A stretch of DNA of 64,000 bases from Acidimicrobiales bacterium (GCA_030448105.1 JAUJNP010000007.1:1-64000); one strand, 5' to 3'. Counted from the first letter of the stretch, positions 28,395 through 37,691 are shown. Numbers and translations are program-made. The notes: a model not told the origin generated them from the letters alone.

Positions 28395-29794
28395 GGGCAC
28401 CCTCCCGGGGGGACGAGCGGGGTACCACCATCGTCCTCGCGGTGCTGCTGCTGACCGCGATGATGGCCATCGCCGCGTTGGTGGTGGACCTCGGCTACGC
28501 CCGCCAGAAGACCCGCCAGAGCCAGGGAGCGGCCGACGCCGCCGCCCTGGCCGGCGCGCAGGACCTGCCCCGGCGGGCCACGTCGGCCACCTACGCCGCC
28601 GACCTCGACGCCGCCCGCAACACCGCGGTCCGCTACCTGGCCAGTGATCTGAGCGACTCCGGCTCCTACAGCGTGCCCACCTGCCCCTCGGGCGTGGCCC
28701 GCTGCTCGGTGACGGTGGGCGACGTGGCCGTCACCGTCACCGCCCCTTACAGCCTTGCCGGCTCCGGCGTGCGCCCCTTCAACCTCATCCACGTGCGCGC
28801 CTGCCGGGACACGCCCACCTTCTTCGGCGGGGTCATCGGCCAGGGCTCGCCGCGGATCTGTCGCAGCGCTACCGCCCGCAAGCGGGTACGGGCGGCGGGC
28901 CTGCTCCGGGGGCTGGTGGCCCTCGATCCCCACCAGTGCCAGGCCCTCACCTTCTCCGGCAACAGCGAGACCATCCTGCACTCCAACGGCGCGGTGATCG
29001 TCGAGTCGGACTGCGCGAGCACCTCGGCCGGCGCGCTCGACGCCAGCGGCGCCTCCTGGGAGGTCGACGCCGGGGCCATCTCCGTGGTCGGCACCGCCAC
29101 CCTGGCGCCGTGCGACCCGACCCGCTGCACGGAGGGCGTCGTGCCCGAGACCGGCGCCGAGCCGATCGGCGATCCCCTCGGCGACATCGCCGAACCGGCG
29201 GTGCCGGCGACCACGTTCTCCAGCATCGCCACCGCCTGCCCACCGAGCGGGGTGAGGACCTTCACCTGCCTCCCGGGCCGCTACACGTTCAGCCTGTCGA
29301 TGGGCTCGAACGACACCTACCTGTTCCAACCGGGGATCTACTACCTGGACCCGAGCAGCGGGCCCGCCTTCGACACCAGGGGCGGCGTGAGCGTGGGCAG
29401 CGAGCCCTCCTTCCCGGCCTCCGCCGGCGGTCCACTGTTCTTCATCAAGCGGGGCAACGTCGAGATGAACGGCACCGGCGCGGTCGCCCTGCGCCCGTAC
29501 GCCACCCGGCCTTGGCAGGGAATGACCTTCTTCCAGGACCGGGCCGGGCCGGGCGATACCGGCAACCACGCCGCCATGGTGATCAACGGCACCGCCGACT
29601 TCCACATCGGCACCGTCTACGCCCCCGAGGCGCACATGAAGCTCACCGGTGCGGGGGGCGGCGCGGGGGTCAACGTCACCGGGCAGATGATCTCCAGGAC
29701 GGCCGAGCTCACCGGCTCGGTGAACATCGACATCCAGGTGGTCGAACCCCCCGACATCCGCCGCCTCGACCCTGACCTCGGCCTGGAGGAGTGA
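28382..29794 (+). CDS. TadG-like membrane-anchored surface protein
   Basis: This 470-residue protein starts with the Tad N-terminal segment GDERGTTIVLAVLLLTAMMA, a single membrane helix with the usual AADAAALAGAQDLP after it. The remainder is an extracytoplasmic beta-rich domain with regular Gly/Asn/Thr strands (residues about 180-450), resembling parallel-beta-helix surface proteins. GTG 28382 overlaps the TadE-like gene. The acidic C-terminus ends LDPDLGLEE. It probably serves as an exported adhesin-like component with its neighbour. A GC hairpin follows at 29836. Confidence 0.75.
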   Translation: MVQLRAPSRGDERGTTIVLAVLLLTAMMAIAALVVDLGYARQKTRQSQGAADAAALAGAQDLPRRATSATYAADLDAARNTAVRYLASDLSDSGSYSVPTCPSGVARCSVTVGDVAVTVTAPYSLAGSGVRPFNLIHVRACRDTPTFFGGVIGQGSPRICRSATARKRVRAAGLLRGLVALDPHQCQALTFSGNSETILHSNGAVIVESDCASTSAGALDASGASWEVDAGAISVVGTATLAPCDPTRCTEGVVPETGAEPIGDPLGDIAEPAVPATTFSSIATACPPSGVRTFTCLPGRYTFSLSMGSNDTYLFQPGIYYLDPSSGPAFDTRGGVSVGSEPSFPASAGGPLFFIKRGNVEMNGTGAVALRPYATRPWQGMTFFQDRAGPGDTGNHAAMVINGTADFHIGTVYAPEAHMKLTGAGGGAGVNVTGQMISRTAELTGSVNIDIQVVEPPDIRRLDPDLGLEE

Positions 29795-29835
29795 GCGAGC
29801 CCCAAGGGCGAGCGAACCATCAGCACGGCGCTTGT

Positions 29836-29852
29836 CCGCCGCGCAGCGGCGG
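29836..29852 (+). terminator. GC hairpin between the TadG-like gene and obgE
   Basis: CCGCCGC-GCA-GCGGCGG is a perfect 7-bp stem with a three-base loop. No T-run follows. It separates two transcription units. Confidence 0.3.
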
Positions 29853-29934
29853 CGCTCACTGGTGCGTTGCTGCTCCTGACGATGGTATGTGGTCCATCGG
29901 TGCCGATGCTGGACCAGTGAGCGGACCTACACCG

Positions 29935-29940
29935 TAGGCT
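29935..29940 (+). promoter_or_regulatory. -10 element of obgE (leaderless)
   Basis: TAGGCT eight bases before GTG 29949; no ribosome-binding site lies between. It supports the downstream GTG over an ATG-like start at 29889 in the same frame. Confidence 0.5.
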
Positions 29941-29948
29941 CCGCGGCC

Positions 29949-31220
29949 GTGTCCGGGTTCGTCGACGAGGCCACCCTCAACGTTCGCGGCGGCGATGGCG
30001 GTGCGGGGGCGGTGTCGTTCCGCCGGGAGGCCCACGTCCCCCGCGGTGGGCCCGACGGCGGCGACGGGGGCTCGGGCGGGTCGGTGTGGTTGGCGGCTGA
30101 CCACAACGTGGCGTCGCTGCTCGCCTTCCGCGACCACCCCCACCGCCGCGCCGCCAGCGGCACCCACGGGCAGGGCAAGAAACGCCACGGCTCGGCGGGT
30201 GCCGACCTCATCGTGGCCGTGCCGCAGGGCACGGTGGTGGCCGATCAGGAAGGCACCGTGTTGGCCGACCTGGTCCACCACGGCGACCGGTGGCGGGCCG
30301 CTGCTGGGGGTGAAGGCGGGCGGGGGAACGCCCGCTTCCTGTCCAACCGTCGGCGGGCGCCCGCCTTCGCCGAGCAGGGCGAGGAGGGAGAGGAGCGCTG
30401 GCTGCGCCTTGAGCTCAAGCTGATGGCCGACGTGGCCCTGGTGGGCTTGCCGAACGCCGGCAAGAGCACGCTGATCTCGCGAATCTCGGCGGCGAAGCCC
30501 AAGATCGCCGACTACCCCTTCACCACCCTCGAACCGAACCTCGGCGTGGTGCGCACCGACGACGGCGCCGAGTACGTGGTGGCCGACGTGCCCGGCCTCA
30601 TCGAGGGTGCCAGCGAGGGCCGGGGCCTCGGCGACCGGTTCCTCCGCCACGTGGAGCGGGCCAGGGTGCTGGCCCTGCTGGTGGACCTGTCGCCCTTCGC
30701 CGAGCACCGCCCCAAGGACCAGGAGCGCATCCTGCTCGGCGAGCTGGGCGCCTACCGCCCGGAGCTACTCGAGCGCCCCCGGATCGTGGTGGGCTCCCGC
30801 GCCGACCTGGCCGCCGAGGCGGAGGTCGCTGAGGCCGGCGACCGGATGGTGATCTCCGCGGTCACCGGGCGGGGCCTGAGCCCCCTGGTCGGGCGGTTGG
30901 CCACCCTCGTGCAGCGGGCCCGGGCCGGTGAGGTCCGCCCCGAGGGCTACGTGGTGCACCGCCCGGTGGTCGAAGGGATCCGGGTGGAGCGCCAGGACGA
31001 CGCCAGCTTCCGGGTGCTCGGGCGCCAAGCCGAGCGGGCGGTGGCGCTCTCCGACCTCACCTCGGCCGACGCGCTGGCCTACGCCCGGCGCCGGCTCGAG
31101 AAGCTGGGCGTGAACCGGGCGCTGGCCCGGGCCGGTGCTTCCAGCGGTGACGTGGTGCACATCGGTCACTTCTCCTTCGACTACGAGCCCGACGGCGAAC
31201 ACGCGGGCGATCGTGGTTGA
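29949..31220 (+). CDS. obgE: Obg GTPase
   Basis: This 423-residue essential GTPase acts in 50S ribosome assembly and the stringent response. The glycine-rich OBG fold is at residues 1-158 (VRGGDGGAGAVSFRREAHVP). The G domain has P-loop GLPNAGKST, switch DYPFTTLEPN and DVPGLIEGAS. A C-terminal OCT domain (about 340-423) holds VVHRPVVEGIRV. The guanine-specificity loop reads VVGSRAD, where most have NKxD, a notable change. It overlaps proB by eight bases. Confidence 0.95.
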   Translation: MSGFVDEATLNVRGGDGGAGAVSFRREAHVPRGGPDGGDGGSGGSVWLAADHNVASLLAFRDHPHRRAASGTHGQGKKRHGSAGADLIVAVPQGTVVADQEGTVLADLVHHGDRWRAAAGGEGGRGNARFLSNRRRAPAFAEQGEEGEERWLRLELKLMADVALVGLPNAGKSTLISRISAAKPKIADYPFTTLEPNLGVVRTDDGAEYVVADVPGLIEGASEGRGLGDRFLRHVERARVLALLVDLSPFAEHRPKDQERILLGELGAYRPELLERPRIVVGSRADLAAEAEVAEAGDRMVISAVTGRGLSPLVGRLATLVQRARAGEVRPEGYVVHRPVVEGIRVERQDDASFRVLGRQAERAVALSDLTSADALAYARRRLEKLGVNRALARAGASSGDVVHIGHFSFDYEPDGEHAGDRG

Positions 31221-32346
31221 CGCACCGTCGAGCGCCGGCACGGTCGGCGCCGAGGTGGTGGTGGCCAAGATCGGTACGTCCTCGGTCACCGATGGCCACG
31301 GCCAGGTCGACGAAGGGGCGCTGGCCAAGTTCTGCGCCGAGGTGGCCGAGCTGAGGGCGTCCGGCCACCGGGTGGTGGCGGTCACCTCGGGGGCGATCGC
31401 CGCCGGGCTGCCCGCCATCGGCTTCTCCGGGGGGCGACGACCCCGCGACTCCGCCACCCTCCAGGCGGTGTCGGCGGTCGGCCAGAGCCGCCTCATGGGC
31501 GTCTACGACCGCCTCCTCGCCGGCCACGGCCTGGTCAGCGGCCAGGTGCTGCTGGCCCCCCTCGACTTCATGGTGCGCCAGCAGTACCTCCACGCCCGGG
31601 GCACCCTGACCCGCCTGCTCGACCTCGGTGTGGTGCCCGTGGTGAACGAGAACGACGCCATCGCCGACGACGAGATCCGCTTCGGCGACAACGACCGGCT
31701 GGCCGCCCTCGTCGCCCACCTCGTGGGAGCCGGCGTGCTCGTGATGCTCACCGACACGGCCGGCCTGCTCACCGCCGACCCCCGCTTCGACTCCTCGGCG
31801 TCGCTCATCGAGGAGATCGTCGAGGTCGACCACACCTATGAAGCCCTCGCCGGCGGCGCCGGCTCGGTGCGGGGTAGCGGGGGCATGGCCTCCAAGGTGG
31901 CGGCGGCCAAGATGGCGACGTGGTCGGGCGTGCGGGCGGTGATCGCCTCTGCCCAGCGCGAGCACGTGTTGGCCGACGCCGTCGCCGGGACGCCCGGCAC
32001 GGGCACGGTGTTCCTGCCCCGGGAGCGGCGGCTCCCGGCCCGTAAGCTGTGGATCGCCTTCGCGGTCGGGTCCTCCGGCACCGTGGTGGTGGACCCCGGT
32101 GCCCGCCGGGCCCTTCAGGGCCACGGCCGCTCGCTGCTGCCGGCCGGCGTGGTGGACGTGCGAGGCTCCTTCGCCGCCGAGGAGGCGGTGGAGGTCACCG
32201 ACGTGGACGGCGCCGTCTTCGCCAAGGGCCTGGTGCGGATGTCGGCCCCCGCCCTGCGCTCGGTGGCCGGCCGCCGCAGCGCCGACCTTCCCGACGGCAC
32301 CCCCCACGAGGCCATCCACCGCGACGACCTGGTCATCCTGCCGTAA
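31213..32346 (+). CDS. proB: Glutamate 5-kinase
   Basis: This 377-residue enzyme catalyses the first step of proline synthesis. The amino-acid-kinase domain has VVAKIGTSSVTD, the SGAIAAG loop, VPVVNENDAI and FGDNDRLAA. A C-terminal PUA domain (about 275-377) is present, as in full-length feedback-inhibited forms. GTG 31213 is the first start after the obgE OCT domain and overlaps that gene by eight bases. Its pathway partner proA lies 9.5 kb downstream, separated by a block of minus-strand genes, whereas the two are usually adjacent. Confidence 0.95.
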   Translation: MVDAPSSAGTVGAEVVVAKIGTSSVTDGHGQVDEGALAKFCAEVAELRASGHRVVAVTSGAIAAGLPAIGFSGGRRPRDSATLQAVSAVGQSRLMGVYDRLLAGHGLVSGQVLLAPLDFMVRQQYLHARGTLTRLLDLGVVPVVNENDAIADDEIRFGDNDRLAALVAHLVGAGVLVMLTDTAGLLTADPRFDSSASLIEEIVEVDHTYEALAGGAGSVRGSGGMASKVAAAKMATWSGVRAVIASAQREHVLADAVAGTPGTGTVFLPRERRLPARKLWIAFAVGSSGTVVVDPGARRALQGHGRSLLPAGVVDVRGSFAAEEAVEVTDVDGAVFAKGLVRMSAPALRSVAGRRSADLPDGTPHEAIHRDDLVILP

Positions 32347-32351
32347 TATTG

Positions 32352-32372
32352 GCGACCGCCTCCGGCGGTCGC
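32352..32372 (+). terminator. Perfect GC hairpin between convergent proB and pspA
   Basis: GCGACCGCC-TCC-GGCGGTCGC is a 9-bp perfect stem and 3-base loop, six bases after the proB stop. It could stop transcription from both sides. The following bases (TTGG) give no real U-tract. Confidence 0.5.
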
Positions 32373-32456
32373 TTGGCGGCTGCTCGCATGGCGCTCGCGA
32401 CGCCGCCGCTGCTGGGCGGGGCCGCGCCGCTACACGCCCGGCGCTACACGCCCTCG

Positions 32457-33248
32457 CTACACACCCGGAGTGGGCTCCTGGGCGGGCTGGGGGGTGGTCT
32501 CCACCGCGGGGGCGCTGGTCTCGGCCGGGGTGAGGCCGAGCTGGGAGCGGATCTCGGCCAGGCGGACCTGGGCGTCGGAGTTCTGGGCGGCCTGTTCCAC
32601 CTCGAGCATCCGCACCTCGACCGACTCGCCCTGGAGCTCGGACATGCCCTTGGCCTGGGCGTAGCGCGCCTCGATCTTGTCGCGGACCTCGTTGATGCTG
32701 GGCACGTCCTCGCCGATGGTCTCCGACAGCGACGACATCGCCCGGTTCATCTGCTCCTGCATCTTGGCCTGCTCGAGCTGGGACAGCAGCTTCTGGCGCT
32801 CGGACAGCTTCTTCTGGAGCACCTGGCCGTTGGCTGCCACCGCCGCCTTGGCCTGGTCGGCCGCCTGGGTGGTCTGGAGGGCCATGGACTTGAGGTCGGC
32901 CACCTCGCGCTCGACCTGGATGAGGCGGTTGGCGAAGGTCTCAGCGGCCCGGGTGTACTCCGTCGCCTTGGCGGTGTCTCCCCGCTTGGTGGCCTCCTCG
33001 GCCATCAGGACCGCCTGGCGGGCGTTGGAGTTGACCTTCTCCAGCTCCTCCATGGCCCGGGCCATGCGCATCTCGGTCTGCTTCTGCTGAGCGATGACGC
33101 TGGCGGCCTGCTCCTTGAGGCGCCGGTGCTGATCCTGAGCCTCGAGGATCGCCTGCTCGAGCTGGATCTTCGGGTCCGCCCGCTCGTCGAACTTCTGGTT
33201 GGCCCCGGCCGTGAGGTACTTCCAGAATCGCCTGAAGAACTTGAACAT
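32457..33248 (-). CDS. pspA: PspA/IM30-family membrane-stress protein
   Basis: This 263-residue protein begins MFKFFRRFWKYLTAGANQKF, an amphipathic membrane-binding helix, followed by about 190 residues of coiled coil (LEQAILEAQDQHRRLKEQ). The tail is proline-rich (TPQPAQEPTPGV). ESCRT-III-like PspA proteins coat and repair damaged membranes. No PspC or PspF partner is nearby; actinobacterial systems use other partners. The downstream-most gene of the minus-strand block, it converges with proB across a hairpin. The stop region carries three short repeats of GTGTAGC. Confidence 0.9.
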   Translation of the reverse strand: MFKFFRRFWKYLTAGANQKFDERADPKIQLEQAILEAQDQHRRLKEQAASVIAQQKQTEMRMARAMEELEKVNSNARQAVLMAEEATKRGDTAKATEYTRAAETFANRLIQVEREVADLKSMALQTTQAADQAKAAVAANGQVLQKKLSERQKLLSQLEQAKMQEQMNRAMSSLSETIGEDVPSINEVRDKIEARYAQAKGMSELQGESVEVRMLEVEQAAQNSDAQVRLAEIRSQLGLTPAETSAPAVETTPQPAQEPTPGV

Positions 33249-33332
33249 GGCGGGCAGCCTATCCGGGGGGCTTCGACCCCCGCCCCAACCGGCGTCGGGC
33301 GGCCGAGCCGACCGACTCGACGGCCGGTCGGG

Positions 33333-35072
33333 TCAACGGCGGCGCAGCCGCCCCGTCACGGCGGACAGCTCGGGGACCCCGAGGACGAGCACCGATCCGG
33401 CGTACACCACGATCCCGGCGACGACCGCGACCGCCAGGCCGACGACCACACTGGTCGGGGAATCCCCCGCGATGGAGCGTGCGACCAGCCACACCGCGGC
33501 CGCCATCACCGCCGCCGCCACCAGCAGCCGCAGGTAGGTGTCCACCAGTCGGCGCAACTCGAACCCCGGCATCCGCTGCATCAGCACGATCAGGCTGAGC
33601 ACGGCGCCCACCGTGTACGCCGCCGCGTAGGCCCAGGCCAGGCCGACGACCCCGTAGCGGCCGACGAGCAGGAGGGCGAACACGATGTTGAGGGCGTTCT
33701 CCAGGCAGTTCAGCAGGAATGGCGTACGGGTGTCGGAGAGGGAGTAGAAGCCGCGCAGCACGAACGAGTAGGCCGAGAAGCCGATCAGTCCCAGGGCGAA
33801 CCCCGACAGCACCCGGGCCACCCCGATCATGTCCACCCGGGCACCGCCGAAGCCGGTGTCTCCCGCACCGGCGACGAAGGCCCGGGACAGCACCAGGTAG
33901 CCGACCGCGGCGGGCACGATGACCACGCCGAGGAGGCGCAGCCCCAGCAGCATCCGAGCGGCGAACTCGGGCTGGTCCCCCCGGCTGACGCTACGGGCCA
34001 GGTCGGGTTGGAACGTGGTCATGAGCGAGACGGCGAGGAGTCCGTGGGGGAGCTGGAAGAACACGAACGCCGCCTGGTAGTTGGTGACGTTCCCGGTGCC
34101 CGGCTCGGCCAGCACGTTCACCAGCTGCGCCGCCACCTGGTTGGCGACCACGTAGCCGATGGTCCAGCCCGAGAGGGTGAGCGCCTTGCGCACCGAGGGG
34201 TGCCGCCAGTCGGGCCGGTAGTGCAGGCGGACGCCGGCGCGGCGCAGGGCGGGCACGAGCACCAGCGCCATGAGCACGATGCCCGCGGTGGTGCCGAGCC
34301 CGAGCAGGAGGCGGAGGGAGCGGTCCGTGGCCGCCCGGTCGAGGTCGCGCCGGCCCGAGATCACGACCGGCACGCTGAACAGCACGATCGACACGAACAC
34401 GTTGTTCAGCACGGGCGCGCAGGCGGCGGCGAAGTACCGCTTGCGGGCGTTCAGGAGGGCCGAGAAGAGGGCCATGGCGCCGTAGAAGAACACCTGAGGG
34501 GCGAAGAGGAAGGCCAGGTTGGTTCCCACCGAGCGCAACACGGCCGGGTCGACTCCCCGGCCGGTGTTGGCCCCGTAGAGGGCGATGAGGAGGGGAGCGC
34601 CGAGGAAGGTAAGGCCGGTCACCACCACCAACGCCACGAGGGTGACCGAGGCGACCGCCGAGGTGGCCTCTTCGTCGCCCCGCACGAGGTGGTCGGTGAA
34701 GAGGGGCACCAGCGTGGCGGTGAGCACCCCGCCCAGGATCAGCTCGTAGATGATGTTCGGGGTGTTGTTGGCCAGCAGGTAGGCGTCGCGGAGGCTGGCG
34801 TCGACGGCGACGTACAGGGCGACGAGGCGCACCACCCCGGTGATCCGCGACAGCGCCGTGCCCGCAGCCACGCCGACGTTGTCGCGGAGCAGGCGCCCCC
34901 GCCCGGATGCGGGCGCCGAGCCCGGGTCGGCCTCCTCGCCCGAGCCCTCCTCGACCGCGGGCGGGAGCACGGTGGGCGGGGGAGCGGGCGCCCCGCCCGC
35001 CCCGCCCGCGTCGGCAGGGTCGGCCGGATCGGCCGCGTCGGTCGAGGCGGCCGGGTCGGGCGGCCTGTTCAC
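33333..35072 (-). CDS. murJ: Lipid II flippase MurJ
   Basis: This 579-residue MOP-family transporter moves lipid II to the outer face of the membrane. It has about 14 helices. The entry is GTALSRITGVVRLVALYVAV and the family loop is ANNTPNIIYELILGGVL. The N-terminal about 65 residues are proline/acid-rich and disordered. No C-terminal pseudokinase extension as in mycobacteria is present. GTG 35072 overlaps the stop of the upstream gene (GTGA), so it is translated together with the envelope-stress-like genes, while the mre/mrd synthases that use its product are 13 kb away. Confidence 0.93.
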   Translation of the reverse strand: MNRPPDPAASTDAADPADPADAGGAGGAPAPPPTVLPPAVEEGSGEEADPGSAPASGRGRLLRDNVGVAAGTALSRITGVVRLVALYVAVDASLRDAYLLANNTPNIIYELILGGVLTATLVPLFTDHLVRGDEEATSAVASVTLVALVVVTGLTFLGAPLLIALYGANTGRGVDPAVLRSVGTNLAFLFAPQVFFYGAMALFSALLNARKRYFAAACAPVLNNVFVSIVLFSVPVVISGRRDLDRAATDRSLRLLLGLGTTAGIVLMALVLVPALRRAGVRLHYRPDWRHPSVRKALTLSGWTIGYVVANQVAAQLVNVLAEPGTGNVTNYQAAFVFFQLPHGLLAVSLMTTFQPDLARSVSRGDQPEFAARMLLGLRLLGVVIVPAAVGYLVLSRAFVAGAGDTGFGGARVDMIGVARVLSGFALGLIGFSAYSFVLRGFYSLSDTRTPFLLNCLENALNIVFALLLVGRYGVVGLAWAYAAAYTVGAVLSLIVLMQRMPGFELRRLVDTYLRLLVAAAVMAAAVWLVARSIAGDSPTSVVVGLAVAVVAGIVVYAGSVLVLGVPELSAVTGRLRRR

Positions 35073-35863
35073 GCCGGGCCGGCGGCGCTCGTCGGGGGAT
35101 CGGGCAGGGCGACGGTGGGGGCACGGCCGCTGGTGTCCTCGAGGGCCTGGCGGAGGGCCTCCATCTCGGTGACGAGCCCGTCGACGTCGTTGCCGAGCCC
35201 TCCGAGGTCGGCCGAGGTGTCGGCTTGCACGGACAGCTCGACCGCCCGGGTGACCATCTCGTCGAGACGGGCGTCCATCAGGCGCAGCCGGTCTATGGTG
35301 TCGCGGATGACGCCGTCCATCCGGGCGGCGGTGTCGATCTGGGCCTGGAGGGCCTGGGCTGTCTGCTCCAACGGGCTGCCCCGGGCCCAGCCCTCCCCGG
35401 TGTTGGCCCGCACCTGTTGCAGCTCCCACTGCGCCTGGCGCACGTCGATCTGGCGACGGGCGTCGGCCAGGAGCTGGCCCCGCCGGGCGATGCGCCACAC
35501 CTCCTCCACGCCGGTGTCGAGGCGGGCGCCGATCTCGGTGAGGCGCTCCTGGAGCGGACCCGATGCCATGCCCCGGATGGCCTGGGCGAAGCGCCGCTGG
35601 GCCTGGACGGCCTCGGACACGAACCTGCGCCACGGCTCCTTGACCGCGAACGGGTCGATGCGCTCGCCCTTGGCGTTGCGGGGCACGGCCAGCGCCACCC
35701 GGGCGGCGTAGCCGACCAGGCCGGCGAGCACACCGAATGGTCCGAAGGCCAGCACACCGGCGGCGGCGGCCGCGCCGGTGACCAGGATGGCGCTGGGAGA
35801 GGTGGTGGCGCGCGCCACCGGACGGGTGAAGAACCGATCGCGGAAGCGCAGGCGGGCGGGCAC
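35069..35863 (-). CDS. Membrane-anchored coiled-coil protein, XpaC-like
   Basis: This 264-residue protein has two adjacent hydrophobic segments (about 20-60, ILVTGAAAAAGVLAFGPFG) forming a hairpin anchor. A long charged coiled coil follows (about 70-240). Family unknown to me; the pattern of short membrane hairpin plus helical domain near a PspA gene and VWA proteins resembles the XpaC/TelA-associated proteins of toxic-anion resistance loci, but no signature motif is visible. It overlaps murJ by four bases and lies seven bases after the VWA gene. Confidence 0.65.
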   Translation of the reverse strand: MPARLRFRDRFFTRPVARATTSPSAILVTGAAAAAGVLAFGPFGVLAGLVGYAARVALAVPRNAKGERIDPFAVKEPWRRFVSEAVQAQRRFAQAIRGMASGPLQERLTEIGARLDTGVEEVWRIARRGQLLADARRQIDVRQAQWELQQVRANTGEGWARGSPLEQTAQALQAQIDTAARMDGVIRDTIDRLRLMDARLDEMVTRAVELSVQADTSADLGGLGNDVDGLVTEMEALRQALEDTSGRAPTVALPDPPTSAAGPA

Positions 35864-35870
35864 GGCTGGC

Positions 35871-37691
35871 TCAGAAGTTGCTCACCACGGCGGTGAACAC
35901 CTTGGTGATGGTCTTCGGGTCGCTGGCGTTGTACGCCGCCGCGTTCGTGGCCTCGGCGATGGTGCGGAGGGTGTCCAGGTCGGCCTCGGCGCCGAACGCG
36001 ATCGGGAAGATGCGGACCGGCTTGGCCGACTCGCCCTCGCTGCCCTCTCGCAGCACCTTGAGCATCGATTCCAGCTGCTGCTCGTCGTCGCTCGAGTCGC
36101 CGTCGTCGTTCACACCGTCGGTGAGCAGCACCACCGCGTTGATGCGCTTCGGGTCGTAGCCCTCGAGCACCTCCTCGTAGGACTCCCGGGTGACGTCGTA
36201 GAGCGGGGTGGCGTTGCGGGGGAACTGCTCGGAGATCTGGCGTCGGAGCTGTTCCTTGTTCCCGCCGATCCGCTCGATGGGCACGAGGTCGATGAACGTG
36301 GCTCCACTCTGGTCGAGGTCGGTGGTGAACACCCGCAACCCCACCTCGTCGTCCTCCTTGAACTGGTCGAGGGCCTCGATGGCCGCCTTCTTGGCCAGAT
36401 CGAGGCGGGTCTCGCCGGAGTCCGGGTCGGCCAATTCCTTCATCGACCCGGACACGTCCAGCACCACCAGCACCCGGGCGCTCTTGCGCTGCTCGGACCA
36501 CTTGTCGAGCAGGTGGAGCACCACCGGGGGTGCGGGCACGTCGAGCAGGGTCTGGGGCTCGTTGGGGTCGACTCCGTTGGCGGACACGATCGGTGCGGCC
36601 ACGGCCACGTCGGGGTTGCCTGGGCGGAAGCCGAACTTCAGGACCTTGCGCTGGTTGGCCGGGCGCTTGATGTACGCCTCGAACTTCTTGGCCGCCTGCC
36701 GCTCCTGGCCCGAGACCCAGGGGGCGTCGAGGACGATGAAGGGGTTGTCGGAGAAGAGGGTGCCTTCCTTGGGGTACACGGCCACGAGCGGGATGCGGGG
36801 CTTGCGGGGGCGCTCGCCCGGGTCGAGGATGCCGTCGGGGTTGCCGGCGTTGTAGTCGATGAGCGACTTCTCCTCGACCGCCACCGCGGAGGCGTAGGTG
36901 AGCGACGTGCCCTCCCGGTCGGTGCGGAACCAGTTGTTGAGGAAGGTCATGGTGATGTCGCCGTAGTGCACCACCGACGACTCCACGCCCTTGGCGAAGG
37001 CCTCGGTCTTGGGGTTGTCGAGGTCTTCCTTGGACAGCCCGGTGGTCTTGCCGGTGGCGGCGTAGGCCTGGGCGATCAGGGCGGACAGGCCGCTGGTGGA
37101 GAAGTTGGGGTTGGTCTTGCCCAGGCGGAACGGACCCCACTCGGGGTGCCCGTACGCGGCCCATCCTTCGGCGCTCTGGGAGAGCTCGAGGATGTCGGCG
37201 AACCCCACGGGCTTGCCGGGATAGCCGAGGGCGTCGGCCATGGGTTTGGGCATGGCGATCACCAGGGGCGTCTGCATGAACGGCTCGGACTCGGGGGCCA
37301 TCGCTTTCTCGCCCCGGTCGGCCAGGCGCTGGTTGAGGACCGCTCCCCACGCGCTCGACGCCGGCGACCACACGACCGGCCGGGGGCCTTCGGCGTCCTC
37401 GTCCCACTCGGTGCCGAGGAGGGTGGCGGCCCCGCCCGACGCCTTGCTCTGAGGGCGGGCGAAGATGCAGTCGCCGCCCACCTTGGCCTCATCGGAGCGG
37501 TTGAACGACTTGGCCAGGTCGGTCATGAGGGAGATCTTCTCCGACGAGACGGCCAGGTCGACCACCACACAGTCGCCGGGATCACCGAGCCCGCCGTCGC
37601 TGCTGGTGATGCCGTCGTCGGAGCCCGGCGAGCACCCCGCCGCCACCAGTCCCAGGATGAGCACCATCGCCGCCCACCGCCGCTTCATCAC
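35871..37691 (-). CDS. Lipoprotein: extracellular solute-binding domain fused to a VWA domain
   Basis: This 606-residue protein has a lipoprotein signal with lipobox VAAGC (Cys about 20). A periplasmic binding-protein-like domain spans residues about 40-370 (VVDLAVSSEKISLMTDLAKSF). A von Willebrand A domain follows (about 405-600) with a complete metal site: DVSGS, a Thr in ATPLYD and an Asp in LLTDGVND. Such proteins sit outside the membrane and may hold partners in a metal-dependent way. The transport-like half is not next to a permease here. The upstream gene overlaps by four bases. Confidence 0.85.
   Translation of the reverse strand: MMKRRWAAMVLILGLVAAGCSPGSDDGITSSDGGLGDPGDCVVVDLAVSSEKISLMTDLAKSFNRSDEAKVGGDCIFARPQSKASGGAATLLGTEWDEDAEGPRPVVWSPASSAWGAVLNQRLADRGEKAMAPESEPFMQTPLVIAMPKPMADALGYPGKPVGFADILELSQSAEGWAAYGHPEWGPFRLGKTNPNFSTSGLSALIAQAYAATGKTTGLSKEDLDNPKTEAFAKGVESSVVHYGDITMTFLNNWFRTDREGTSLTYASAVAVEEKSLIDYNAGNPDGILDPGERPRKPRIPLVAVYPKEGTLFSDNPFIVLDAPWVSGQERQAAKKFEAYIKRPANQRKVLKFGFRPGNPDVAVAAPIVSANGVDPNEPQTLLDVPAPPVVLHLLDKWSEQRKSARVLVVLDVSGSMKELADPDSGETRLDLAKKAAIEALDQFKEDDEVGLRVFTTDLDQSGATFIDLVPIERIGGNKEQLRRQISEQFPRNATPLYDVTRESYEEVLEGYDPKRINAVVLLTDGVNDDGDSSDDEQQLESMLKVLREGSEGESAKPVRIFPIAFGAEADLDTLRTIAEATNAAAYNASDPKTITKVFTAVVSNF

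Noticed and set aside
32049-35711. A 1220-codon plus-strand open frame over pspA and murJ
   Set aside because: PspA and MurJ on the minus strand explain the whole stretch; the long frame is His/Gly/Val/Arg-rich shadow sequence.
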